15,550 nucleotides of DNA from Rubrivivax sp. (lineage in GTDB: Bacteria > Pseudomonadota > Gammaproteobacteria > Burkholderiales > Burkholderiaceae), in assembly GCA_004211235.1 (NCBI GenBank), contig SEEY01000021.1:1-15550 (forward strand), written 5' to 3'. The notes below the pieces were generated by a model, which was given only the letters and a program-made list of their open reading frames with translations, was not told the DNA's origin and did no database searches. Every line of letters starts with the position of its first letter. Within the stretch, counting starts at the first letter, position 1. The position numbers and the translations under genes were made by a program. Shown here piece after piece: positions 6,382-12,496 of this stretch.

Positions 6382-6752
6382 TGCAGGGATGCGCTGTCGG
6401 CGAGCAGGAACTCGTCCACGTCGGCGTGGAATATCTCGCAGCTCTCGGTCACGCAGAGAAAGCGGCCCTGCATCGTGCCGTGCGGCGTGCCGATCTGCGC
6501 CCATGAGCTGTACTGGAACTTCTGGCCCGGCGCCAGCACCGGCTGGTGGCCGACGACGGCCAGGCCATCGACGACCTGGACCTGGCCGCGCGCATCGGTG
6601 ATCTCCCAGTGCCGGCCGATCAGCTGAGCCAGCACGTCGCCGCTGTTCTCGATCGTGATCGTGTAGCTGAAGGCGTAGAGGCCTTGCTCGAGATGGGTCT
6701 GCTCAGGCATCGCCTGGACCGCAGCGCTGCAGGTGAAACGTGGTGTGGCCAT
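6378..6752 (-). CDS. apaG: ApaG protein
   Basis: 124 aa, against 125 for E. coli ApaG. The immunoglobulin-like ApaG/DUF525 core is plain: FSYTITIENSG, RHWEITDARG, the hallmark VVGHQPVLAPGQKFQYSSWAQIGTPHGTM split over two strands, then FHADVDEFLL. ApaG was linked genetically to Co2+/Mg2+ efflux and later to nucleotide-polyphosphate metabolism; its mechanism is not settled. The ATG at 6752 matches the family length. No Shine-Dalgarno precedes it, and a GACAAT box ends 6 nt upstream, so the message may be leaderless. The next gene on this strand starts within the apaG stop codon. Confidence 0.95.
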   Translation of the reverse strand: MATPRFTCSAAVQAMPEQTHLEQGLYAFSYTITIENSGDVLAQLIGRHWEITDARGQVQVVDGLAVVGHQPVLAPGQKFQYSSWAQIGTPHGTMQGRFLCVTESCEIFHADVDEFLLADSASLH

Positions 6753-6758
6753 GGGGTG

Positions 6759-6764
6759 ATTGTC
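6759..6764 (-). promoter_or_regulatory. candidate -10 box of apaG
   Basis: Minus-strand GACAAT, four matches to TATAAT, leaves 6 nt before the apaG ATG. The predicted start of transcription is the A of that ATG. It shares a 26-bp gap with a plus-strand -10 candidate. Confidence 0.45.
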
Positions 6765-6766
6765 GC

Positions 6767-6772
6767 TATGCT
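6767..6772 (+). promoter_or_regulatory. candidate -10 box of the leader/solute-binding/tag unit
   Basis: TATGCT on the plus strand, followed by 6 nt and the ATG at 6779. Transcription would begin on the ATG of the 8-codon leader ORF, not at the GTG of the solute-binding gene. The -35 region, which would lie inside apaG, is not recognisable. Confidence 0.45.
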
Positions 6773-6778
6773 CGCCGC

Positions 6779-6805
6779 ATGTCCGCTGGGATACGGAAAT
6801 CGTAG
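6779..6805 (+). other. 8-codon leader ORF (or interrupted 5' end) in frame with the next gene
   Basis: ATG at 6779 opens MSAGIRKS and meets TAG at 6803-6805; the next codon is the GTG start of the solute-binding protein, in the same frame. With any sense codon in place of TAG the two would form one protein whose signal peptide reads MSAGIRKS-x-VLRRLVCLVAFLC. The promoter-like TATGCT is positioned for this ATG, and no ribosome binding site serves the GTG. Either the leader couples translation by re-initiation, or the original start has been cut off by an amber codon. Confidence 0.45.
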
Positions 6806-7552
6806 GTGCTGCGCCGGCTTGTGTGTCTGGTGGCGTTCCTGTGTCAGGCGGCGCCTGCACAGGACGTGAACCTGCGCACCGTCCAGCAGTCCGGCGCCAT
6901 CATCAAGTACGACCCCGACGGCGGACCGCGCAAGCCGGGCCTGTGTCTGGAAGTGCTGCACGCCGTGCAGCGCACCGACCCGGGCCTGCACTTCCCGGGG
7001 CTTGAGCAGCGGGTGCCGCTCAAGCGCGTCGAGCGGCTTTTGGCGGAAGGCGAGGTGGATGCCTTCTTCTGCCTGCTGAAGTCGCCCGAGCGCGAGAAGC
7101 TGTGGCGTTATGTCGCGGTGCCGCTGTACAACATCCACCACGTCGTCCTGCAACGCGCGGACGACGCACGCAGCTACGACACGCTGGCCGATCTGGCCGC
7201 TGCCAGCCGCCGCAAGCCGGTGCTCGTCATGCGCGGCACGGCGCTGTCGCGCAACCTGATCCTGGGCGGCGTGACCATCGCCGAGGTGGCTTCCGAGCGC
7301 GAGGCGCTGACCATGCTCTTGCGCGGGCGGGCAGACATCATCTACGGCCAGGACATCAATCTGCGCCGCCACGTGGCCGACACCGTGCTGAGCGAGCGGC
7401 TCAAGTTCGGCACCACGCATTTCCAGGAGGAGCCGCAATTCCTGGCGCTGCGCGCCGACCTTGCGCCCGCGGTGGAAGAGCGCCTGACGCAGGCGCTGCG
7501 AAAGCTCGAGAAGGACGGCACGCTGCGTCTGCTCTACGAAAAATATCGATGA
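6806..7552 (+). CDS. exported family-3 solute-binding-like protein
   Basis: 248 aa from GTG 6806. A short signal peptide (LRRLVCLVAFLCQAAPAQ, cleavage likely after APA) precedes a periplasmic-binding-protein fold resembling SBP_bac_3 (PF00497). Visible elements are GLCLEVLHAVQR, LKRVERLLAEGEVDAFFCLLKSP, ERE-LWRYVAVPLYN, VLVMRGTALSRNLI, VASEREALTMLLRGRADIIYG, and the typical C-terminal LTQALRKLEKDGTLRLLYEKY. Such proteins bind small polar solutes, often amino acids. No ABC permease or ATPase gene is adjacent, so it may be an orphan sensor-type or transport component. The start is uncertain because of the in-frame leader just upstream. Its stop overlaps the tag ATG as ATGA. Confidence 0.8.
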   Translation: MLRRLVCLVAFLCQAAPAQDVNLRTVQQSGAIIKYDPDGGPRKPGLCLEVLHAVQRTDPGLHFPGLEQRVPLKRVERLLAEGEVDAFFCLLKSPEREKLWRYVAVPLYNIHHVVLQRADDARSYDTLADLAAASRRKPVLVMRGTALSRNLILGGVTIAEVASEREALTMLLRGRADIIYGQDINLRRHVADTVLSERLKFGTTHFQEEPQFLALRADLAPAVEERLTQALRKLEKDGTLRLLYEKYR

Positions 7553-8160
7553 AGCCTCTTTACCTGCCGCCCGACGGCCGGCCACGCTGCGCCTGGTGCG
7601 CCGCGGCGCCCGGCGACGCCGCCTATCTGCGCTACCACGACGAGGAATGGGGCCGGCCCGTGGCCGACGACTTCCGCCTGTTCGAGAAGTTATGCCTGGA
7701 AGGCTTCCAGAGCGGCCTGTCGTGGCGGACCATCCTGAACAAGCGCGAGGCCTTCCGCGCCGCGTTCGCCGGTTTCGACTATCACCGGGTCGCCCGTTTC
7801 GACGCGGCGGACGTGAACCGCCTGCTGGCCGACCCGGGCATCGTGCGCCACCGCGGCAAGATCGAGGCGGCCATCCACAACGCCGGGCGCTGCGTCGAGT
7901 TGGTAGCCGATGCGGGCTCGCTCGGCGCCTACCTCTGGCGCTTCGAGCCGCCGAAGAATTCCGTGGCGCACAACCTGTCGCAGTCGCCGGGTTCGGAGGC
8001 GCTGTCCAAGGACCTGAAGCAGCGCGGCTGGAAGTTCGTCGGCCCGACGACGATGCACGCGCTGATGCAGGCCATGGGCCTGATCAACGACCACCAACCC
8101 GGCTGCCACCATTGGGCGGAGGCGCAAAAGGCCCGCGAACAGTTCATGCGGCCGCGCTAA
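7549..8160 (+). CDS. tag: DNA-3-methyladenine glycosylase I
   Basis: 203 aa, slightly longer than E. coli Tag (187) because of an N-terminal extension of about ten residues. Tag removes 3-methyladenine from alkylated DNA. The zinc-site residues are present: Cys14 in RCAWC, His30 in YHDEEWG, and the C-terminal HQPGCHH pair. The base-pocket motif CLEGFQSGLSW, with its glutamate and tryptophan, follows YHDEEWG as in the family, and LSQSPGSEALSKDLKQRGWKFVGPTT matches the helix-hairpin-helix region. The ATG overlaps the stop of the solute-binding gene by 4 bp, so the two are co-transcribed and probably translationally coupled, although no functional link is obvious. Confidence 0.95.
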   Translation: MKPLYLPPDGRPRCAWCAAAPGDAAYLRYHDEEWGRPVADDFRLFEKLCLEGFQSGLSWRTILNKREAFRAAFAGFDYHRVARFDAADVNRLLADPGIVRHRGKIEAAIHNAGRCVELVADAGSLGAYLWRFEPPKNSVAHNLSQSPGSEALSKDLKQRGWKFVGPTTMHALMQAMGLINDHQPGCHHWAEAQKAREQFMRPR

Positions 8161-8216
8161 CTTTTGGGCCGAACGCCACGGCAGACCGCGGCCGGCTGCG
8201 TTCCGGGCCGAGCGCC

Positions 8217-8374
8217 GGGCCGCCCCGAGCCGGCCCGGTGGGCGATGTGTACGCGGCTCGATGCCGCGTGCATCGCCGTCCCCCAGGGGGCTGAGGCCGG
8301 ACACATGGCGCCCGGTGGGCGGCATGTGCCTGCCGAAGGGCTGCGGCACTGCCGCAGCGCGGTCTGCAAGACCG
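8217..8374. repeat. intergenic hairpin array A (shares modules with array B)
   Basis: The 257-bp gap between tag and the convergent fasciclin gene holds a run of inverted repeats. They are 8217-8236 (GGGCCG/CGGCCC); H1 at 8241-8277, 37 nt, outer GGCGATG/CATCGCC, inner ACGCGGC/GCCGCGT, TCGA in the loop; a C5-A-G5 palindrome at 8280-8290; H2 at 8299-8331, outer GGACACA/TGTGCCT, inner CGCCC/GGGCG; H3 at 8340-8358 (GCTGCGGC/GCCGCAGC, loop ACT); and 8360-8374 (CGGTCT/AGACCG). H1, the C/G palindrome, H2 and H3 all recur in the gap after rpe. None is followed by a T run. I see no ORF of quality here. Confidence 0.8.
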
Positions 8375-8417
8375 GCCAGACGCGCCCGCGTTCAGCGGCG
8401 CGACTGGACGAGGGGCT

Positions 8418-8870
8418 TCACTTCGGCATCACGACCGTGTCGATGACGTGAATGACGCCGTTGTCCGCCACGATGTCCGTGGTCGTGACCTTGGCGTTGT
8501 CCACCATCACGCCGCCCATGGTGGTGATCGTCAGTTCACTGCCCTGGACGGTCTTGACCTTGCCGGCCTTGACGTCCTTGGCCATGACCTTGCCGGGCAC
8601 GACGTGGTAGGTCAGCACGGCGGTCAGCTTGGCCTTGTCCTTCAGCAGCGCATCGAGGTCGGCCTTGGGCACCTTGGCGAAGGCGGCGTCGGTCGGCGCG
8701 AACACGGTGAAGGGGCCGGGGCCCTTGAGCGTGTCCACCAGGCCGGCAGCCTGCAGCGCGGTGGCGAGGGTCTTGAAGTTGCCGGCGGCCACGGCCGTGT
8801 CGACGATGTCCTTGGCCTGGGCGCCGAGGGCGGCGAGGGAGAGTGCGGTCAGTGCGAGAAGCTTCTTCAT
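8418..8870 (-). CDS. secreted single-domain fasciclin (FAS1) protein
   Basis: 150 aa. A cleavable signal peptide ([19 protein letters not shown], cut after residue 19) leads into one FAS1 domain (PF02469). The H1 box is [11 protein letters not shown] (54-64), the YH motif is LTYHVVPG (86-93), and the H2 box is [13 protein letters not shown] at the C-terminus. Bacterial FAS1 proteins are periplasmic or secreted and are thought to mediate adhesion or surface binding; no specific ligand can be inferred. It is the last of three FAS1 genes on this strand, 64 bp after the double-domain lipoprotein. No good Shine-Dalgarno is visible before the ATG. Confidence 0.95.
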   Translation of the reverse strand: MKKLLALTALSLAALGAQAKDIVDTAVAAGNFKTLATALQAAGLVDTLKGPGPFTVFAPTDAAFAKVPKADLDALLKDKAKLTAVLTYHVVPGKVMAKDVKAGKVKTVQGSELTITTMGGVMVDNAKVTTTDIVADNGVIHVIDTVVMPK

Positions 8871-8907
8871 GGTGGTTCGACTTTCAGTGGTGAGGGGGAA
8901 GGGAAAG

Positions 8908-8922
8908 GCAAGCCAGGCTTGC
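8908..8922 (-). terminator. weak terminator-like hairpin between fasciclin genes
   Basis: On the minus strand GCAAGC-CTG-GCTTGC is followed by the pyrimidine-rich CTTTCCCTTCCCC. It lies 13 nt past the stop of the double-FAS1 gene. The short stem and lack of a real T run make it a weak or attenuating terminator at most. Confidence 0.35.
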
Positions 8923-8934
8923 GGAGGGAGGAAC

Positions 8935-9867
8935 TCAGGGCGCGGGCAGGATGACGGTGTCGATCACATGGATGACGCCGTTGCGGGCCAGCACATCGGT
9001 GGCGGTGATGGCGGCCTTGCGCCCCCGGCGGTCGGTGATGGCGAGCGTGCCGTCGACCGTGAAGGTGCCGCCCTGCACGGTGGTGATGGGCGTGCCCACC
9101 GGCACGTCGGCCTTGAGGACGCGGCCGGGCACGACGTGGTAGGTCAGCACCTGGGTCAGCAGCGCCTTGTCGGCCAGCAGCTGCGCCTTGGTCACGCCGA
9201 GCTCGGTCAGCAACTTCGCGAAGGCGGCGTTGGTGGGCGCGAACACGGTGAAGGGTCCGGTGCCGCTCAACGTCGTCGCCAGGTCGGCGGCGACGACGGC
9301 TTCGACGAGGATGCTGAAGTCCGGCAGGGCCTGGGCGGTCTCGACGATGGTCTTGTTGGCGGGCAGCAGCACCTTGTCGATGGCGTGCACGAGGCCGTTG
9401 GTGGCCATCACGTCGGTCGCGGTGATCTTGCTCGTGCGGTTGCGGCCGTCCGTGATGACGAGGTTGCCGCCGACCGAGTCGATCTTGAAGATGCCGCCGT
9501 CCAGCGGCGTGATCGCCTTGCCCAGCGGCACGGACGCCTTGTCGACCTTGGCGCCCAGCACGTGGTACTGCAGCACGCTCCTGAGCAGCGCCTTGTCGCC
9601 CAGCAACTGGGCCTTGGTGACGCCGAGCTCGGTCAGCAACGAGGCGAACGCGGCGTCGGTCGGCGCGAACACGGTGAACGGCCCGGGGCCGGAGAGCGTG
9701 CCGGCCAGGTCGGCGGCGACGACGGCTTCGGCCAGGATGCTGAAGCTGGGGTCGCGCTGGGCGACCTCGACGACGTTGGGATCGTGGTCGTCGCCGCCGC
9801 CGCCGCAGGCGGTGAGCAGGCCGAAGCCGAGGGTGATGCCGAGACGTTTGAGCCAGGTGGTCCTCAT
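8935..9867 (-). CDS. lipoprotein with two fasciclin (FAS1) domains
   Basis: 310 aa. The start is ATG 9867, with AAGGAG 7 nt upstream; a TTG two codons earlier is less likely. A lipoprotein signal ends in LLTAC with the lipid cysteine at 21, followed by a glycine/aspartate linker. Domain 1 (about 33-169) and domain 2 (about 175-309) each carry FTVFAPT, a YH motif ([15 protein letters not shown]) and an H2 box ([26 protein letters not shown]). The domains are very alike, with a 142-residue (426-bp) offset and shared blocks such as [11 protein letters not shown] and EAVVAADLA, so they arose by recent internal duplication. It is probably anchored to a membrane and exposed to the periplasm or cell surface. 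Confidence 0.95.
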   Translation of the reverse strand: MRTTWLKRLGITLGFGLLTACGGGGDDHDPNVVEVAQRDPSFSILAEAVVAADLAGTLSGPGPFTVFAPTDAAFASLLTELGVTKAQLLGDKALLRSVLQYHVLGAKVDKASVPLGKAITPLDGGIFKIDSVGGNLVITDGRNRTSKITATDVMATNGLVHAIDKVLLPANKTIVETAQALPDFSILVEAVVAADLATTLSGTGPFTVFAPTNAAFAKLLTELGVTKAQLLADKALLTQVLTYHVVPGRVLKADVPVGTPITTVQGGTFTVDGTLAITDRRGRKAAITATDVLARNGVIHVIDTVILPAP

Positions 9868-9901
9868 GAGCAATCTCCTTGAACGAACGAAGTGAACCTT
9901 C

Positions 9902-9924
9902 GGAGCTGCCCTTGGGGCGGCTCC
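9902..9924. terminator. hairpin between two fasciclin genes
   Basis: GGAGCTGCCC / GGGCGGCTCC with loop TTG: a 10-bp stem containing one T-G wobble position. It sits in the 90-bp gap between the regulated first FAS1 gene and the double-FAS1 gene. No T run follows on either strand, so it may limit read-through or protect RNA ends, not terminate fully. Confidence 0.4.
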
Positions 9925-9957
9925 GGCGGGGGGAAACGGAAAGGCTGGGTGGGCCGG

Positions 9958-10836
9958 TCAGTCGGCCGGCAACAGCGCGTGATGCAGCCGGTGCAGCACA
10001 CCGTTGCGGCAGGGCTGGTCGCTGCCCGGCGCGAGCGTCTGCAGCAGGCAGCCGCCCGCGCGCAGCTGGCCGAGCGGCGTGAAGTGCAGCGGTGCGTCGG
10101 CCCAGGTGTTCAGGCCGCCGCCCCAGGGCAGGTCGCGGCTGCTCCAGCGGCCCGGCACGATGTGCTGGCGAAGCAGCCGGCCCAGCTCTACGGTGTCCGA
10201 TTCCAGCGCCCGCCGGGCCAGCCCCATCCGGGCGGCGGCGCGTTCCAGGCCCACGTCGGACGGCGCGAACACCGTGAACGGGCCGGTGCAGTTCAGCAAC
10301 GGGGCCAGGCCGGTGCGGTCGAGCGCGCCGGCAAAACGGGCGAGGCCGGGCTCAGCCGCGAGCTGTTCCCACACGCTGCCGGCGGCCGGCTCCAGCGGGC
10401 GGTCCAGCAACCGCACGCGCAGGGTGCCCCTGCCCTCACCCGGCCCCAGGTCGAGCACGCGCACGCCGCCGGCATCGAGCCAGTGACGGGCTCCGTCGCG
10501 CCGCATCAGGCTGCCGTCCAGCATGCGCACCAGGCTGTCCGCCGGGCTGTCGAGCAGCGTGAGGTGGCGCATCAGCCATGCCTGCTGAGTGGCCGGGTCG
10601 AACGTCTGCGGCGACACGCCAGCCCGGCGCAGCGCGATGTCCGTGGGCGCGAACAACGTCACCGGCGCGCGGCTGGCAGCCAGGGACCGCAGCAACTCAC
10701 CGTCCAGCAGCGGCGCCAGCCAGCCCGCCGTCGCGGTGGCCTGCGGTGGCACGCACGGCGAGGCGCCTGCGCCGACACCCCGTGGCAGCAGGTGCGACAT
10801 CGGCGGACGCGTCAGCTTTCCAATCCAGTTCAGCAT
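9958..10836 (-). CDS. divergent two-domain fasciclin-like protein without clear signal peptide
   Basis: 292 aa. The start ATG 10836 has GAGG 5 nt upstream. Two degenerate FAS1 domains are visible. The first has VTLFAPTDIAL (59-69) but a poorly conserved remainder. The second has FTVFAPSDVGL (187-197), RQHIVPGRW and a terminal NGVLHRLHHALLP. The N-terminus (MLNWIGKLTRPPMSHLLPRG) has no hydrophobic core, so unlike the other two FAS1 proteins here it may stay in the cytoplasm, which is unusual for FAS1. Cysteines at 28, 183, 263 and 276 are also absent from its neighbours. It is the first gene after the palindrome-bearing promoter and divergent from the TetR gene. Confidence 0.85.
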   Translation of the reverse strand: MLNWIGKLTRPPMSHLLPRGVGAGASPCVPPQATATAGWLAPLLDGELLRSLAASRAPVTLFAPTDIALRRAGVSPQTFDPATQQAWLMRHLTLLDSPADSLVRMLDGSLMRRDGARHWLDAGGVRVLDLGPGEGRGTLRVRLLDRPLEPAAGSVWEQLAAEPGLARFAGALDRTGLAPLLNCTGPFTVFAPSDVGLERAAARMGLARRALESDTVELGRLLRQHIVPGRWSSRDLPWGGGLNTWADAPLHFTPLGQLRAGGCLLQTLAPGSDQPCRNGVLHRLHHALLPAD

Positions 10837-10866
10837 GGCAACCTCAAGAAATACCGGCGAGGTCGC

Positions 10867-10895
10867 AATGTGAACTGCTCAGTTCACGTTGTCAA
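10867..10895 (-). promoter_or_regulatory. promoter of the fasciclin cluster
   Basis: Minus strand: a consensus -35 TTGACA (10895-10890), 17-bp spacer and -10 CACATT (10872-10867). The expected start near 10860 leaves a leader of about 24 nt that contains the GAGG site of the first FAS1 gene. This is the only consensus -35 I found in the window. Confidence 0.6.
10870..10887. promoter_or_regulatory. candidate TetR operator palindrome
   Basis: GTGAACTGCTCAGTTCAC: perfect 8-bp arms (GTGAACTG/CAGTTCAC) around a 2-bp centre. It fills most of the spacer and overlaps the -10 of the fasciclin promoter, where a bound repressor would block RNA polymerase. It is 92 bp from the divergent TetR start codon. 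Size and symmetry suit a TetR dimer; binding is inferred. Confidence 0.6.
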
Positions 10896-10965
10896 CTATG
10901 TGGTCTATTTCATAACTTCTTGATTCAAATCTGGCCTTGGCGGTCTTGCTTGTAACCGTGCGGCC

Positions 10966-10971
10966 TAGAAT
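10966..10971 (+). promoter_or_regulatory. candidate -10 box of the TetR gene
   Basis: TAGAAT, five matches to TATAAT, 7 nt before the ATG at 10979. Transcription would start at or within a base of the ATG. No Shine-Dalgarno is present. The -35 region is weak. Confidence 0.5.
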
Positions 10972-10978
10972 TCGTGCC

Positions 10979-11584
10979 ATGACGCCCCGCCCACGATTCA
11001 GAGAACAAGTGCTGCAGGCCCGTGAGGACGCCATCGTGGCGTCGGTCAGCCGGCTGCTGGCGGAGAAGGGTTTCGACCTGATGACGGTGGACGAAGTGGT
11101 GGCGGACGTGGGCATCGCCAAGGCGAGCCTGTACAAGCACTTCACCTCCAAGGAAGAGCTGGCGGCCGCCGCGATGGTGCAGGTGCTGGCGCGCACGCAG
11201 GACGAACTGGCCCGCCTGCGCGCACTGGAGCTGGACGCGCTGGGCCGGTTGAAGGGCGTGGCGCGCTGGGCCTACCAGCAGCAGCTGGCCGGCCTGATGC
11301 CGCTGCTGCCTTCGCAGGACTCCACGCTGCGCGCCACGCTGATGGGCAACAAGGCCTACATGGAGCGGCTGATGCAGGTGTCCGACGAGCTCGGCAGCTG
11401 GATCACCGAAGCCCAGGCGCAGCGCCAGCTGGACCCGGCGCTGCCGCCCGAGCTGGTGCTCTACACGCTGTTCGCGCGCGCCTGCGACCCGGTGCTGGGC
11501 GTCATGCGGGCCAGCGGCAACTACAGCGACCTGCAGATCGTCGACTGGCTGGTGTCGACCTGCTTCAAAGGTCTGGCCGCCTAA
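10979..11584 (+). CDS. TetR/AcrR family transcriptional regulator
   Basis: 201 aa. The N-terminal TetR_N domain has the usual helix-turn-helix: [27 protein letters not shown] at about 35-61, split by the turn DVGIAKAS and ending in the conserved LYKHF. The C-terminal helical domain (about 80-200) is the ligand-binding and dimer part and is family-specific, so the inducer cannot be told. The ATG at 10979 fits the length of the pre-HTH arm; the frame extends upstream to 10937, but that would include the TAGAAT promoter box. It is divergent from the fasciclin cluster and very probably represses it through the palindrome at 10870-10887. rpe starts 11 bp after its stop. Confidence 0.93.
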   Translation: MTPRPRFREQVLQAREDAIVASVSRLLAEKGFDLMTVDEVVADVGIAKASLYKHFTSKEELAAAAMVQVLARTQDELARLRALELDALGRLKGVARWAYQQQLAGLMPLLPSQDSTLRATLMGNKAYMERLMQVSDELGSWITEAQAQRQLDPALPPELVLYTLFARACDPVLGVMRASGNYSDLQIVDWLVSTCFKGLAA

Positions 11585-11587
11585 ACT
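11582..11587 (+). promoter_or_regulatory. candidate -10 box of rpe
   Basis: TAAACT, with four matches to TATAAT, overlaps the TAA stop of the TetR gene and is 8 nt from the rpe ATG. It would give rpe its own, leaderless transcript independent of TetR. No Shine-Dalgarno precedes the ATG. Confidence 0.4.
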
Positions 11588-11595
11588 GCGCGGCT

Positions 11596-12285
11596 ATGCC
11601 CGCCGCCGACTACCGCATCGCCCCCAGCATCCTGTCCGCCGACTTCGCCCGCCTCGGCGAGGAAGTGAAGACCGTGCTGGCCGCCGGTGCCGACTGGATC
11701 CACTTCGACGTGATGGACAACCATTACGTGCCGAACCTGACCTTCGGGCCGATGATCTGCGAGGCGCTGCGCAAGCATGCGGTGAAACCGGACGGCACAC
11801 CGGCGCTGCTGGACGTGCACCTGATGGTGCAGCCGGTGGACAGCCTGGCCCTGGCCTTCTGCAGCGCGGGCGCCGACGTCGTCACCTTCCATCCGGACGC
11901 CAGCACGCACGTGGACCGCACGCTGCAGCTCATCAAGGGCGAAGGCAGGCAGGCCGGTTTGGTGTTCAACCCCGCCACGCCGCTGGACGTGCTGGAGTGG
12001 GTCATCGACAAGGTCGACGTCATCATGCTGATGAGCGTGAACCCGGGCTTTGGCGGGCAGAGCTTCATCCCCAGCGCGTTGCCCAAGCTGAAGCGGGCTC
12101 GCGAGCTCATCGACAGGAGCGGCCGCGACATCCGCCTGGAGATCGACGGCGGCGTGAAGGTGGACAACATCCGCGAGATTGCCGCGGCGGGGGCGGACAC
12201 CTTCGTCGCCGGCTCGGCCATCTTCGGCAAGCCCGACTACAAGGCCGTCATCGACGCGATGCGCACTCAGCTGGCAAAGCCATGA
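11596..12285 (+). CDS. rpe: ribulose-phosphate 3-epimerase
   Basis: 229 aa TIM-barrel enzyme interconverting D-ribulose 5-phosphate and D-xylulose 5-phosphate in the pentose phosphate pathway or Calvin cycle. Family signatures are complete: [13 protein letters not shown] (8-20); metal ligands His36 and Asp38 in [12 protein letters not shown]; His75 in DVHLMV; phosphate-binding NPGFGGQ (149-155); the second catalytic aspartate Asp184 in EIDGGV; and AGSAIFG near the end. Cytoplasmic. In many betaproteobacteria gph and trp genes follow rpe, as I recall; here a hairpin array and a phosphatase gene follow instead. Confidence 0.97.
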   Translation: MPAADYRIAPSILSADFARLGEEVKTVLAAGADWIHFDVMDNHYVPNLTFGPMICEALRKHAVKPDGTPALLDVHLMVQPVDSLALAFCSAGADVVTFHPDASTHVDRTLQLIKGEGRQAGLVFNPATPLDVLEWVIDKVDVIMLMSVNPGFGGQSFIPSALPKLKRARELIDRSGRDIRLEIDGGVKVDNIREIAAAGADTFVAGSAIFGKPDYKAVIDAMRTQLAKP

Positions 12286-12294
12286 GCCCCTCGT

Positions 12295-12458
12295 CCAAGG
12301 AGTACCTTGGCCGGTCCCCCGAGGGGACGGCGATGCTTGCCGGTTCGACCGGCAAGCACATCGCCACAACGGGCCGGCTTGGCGAACTGGAGTCGGACAC
12401 AAGCAGTCCCTGCGGACTGCTTGTGCCTACGACAGGCCATGGGCCTCTGGCCCATGGC
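12295..12458. repeat. intergenic hairpin array B (shares modules with array A)
   Basis: The 211-bp gap between rpe and the phosphatase holds five hairpins: 12295-12310 (CCAAGG/CCTTGG); 12314-12328 (GTCCCC/GGGGAC); H1 at 12329-12365, 37 nt, outer GGCGATG/CATCGCC, inner CTTGCCGG/CCGGCAAG, TCGA in the loop; H2 at 12395-12428, outer GGACACA/TGTGCCT, inner AGCAGTCC/GGACTGCT; and H3 at 12436-12458 (GCCATGGGCC/GGCCCATGGC, loop TCT). H1 and H2 share their outer bases with array A but not their inner bases. There is no T run. The frame of the phosphatase is open through here, but the sequence is hairpin DNA and not protein-like. Confidence 0.8.
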
Positions 12459-12496
12459 AGCCCGGCGCTCGTCCCGCACAACTGAATCACACCGAA

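Noticed and set aside
4774..6627. 617-codon open frame on the plus strand
   Set aside because: It is antisense to the Gcr-family gene; the product is Gln/Ala/Arg/His-rich low-complexity sequence, as expected from a shadow frame in GC-rich DNA, with no domain.
6620..7585. 321-codon minus-strand frame across the apaG start and the solute-binding gene
   Set aside because: It overlaps two well-supported genes out of frame and has no domain.
8217..8374. CRISPR array or tRNA cluster
   Set aside because: The hairpins differ in sequence and spacing, there are no identical repeats with regular spacers, and none folds into a cloverleaf.
8629..9882. 417-codon plus-strand frame across the fasciclin genes
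   Set aside because: Gly/His/Asp-rich and repetitive only because it mirrors the FAS1 repeats; the minus-strand frames carry clear FAS1 domains.
9892..10923. 343-codon plus-strand frame opposite the first FAS1 gene
   Set aside because: No domain, Ala/Arg/Gln-rich, and it would cover the regulated promoter and palindrome.
11581..12402. 273-codon minus-strand frame
   Set aside because: Antisense to rpe, which has all catalytic residues; the shadow product has no recognisable domain.
12179..12496. N-terminal extension of the tyrosine phosphatase
   Set aside because: The frame is open, but it runs through the 3' end of rpe in another frame and through the hairpin array; the P-loop is correctly placed when starting at 12497.
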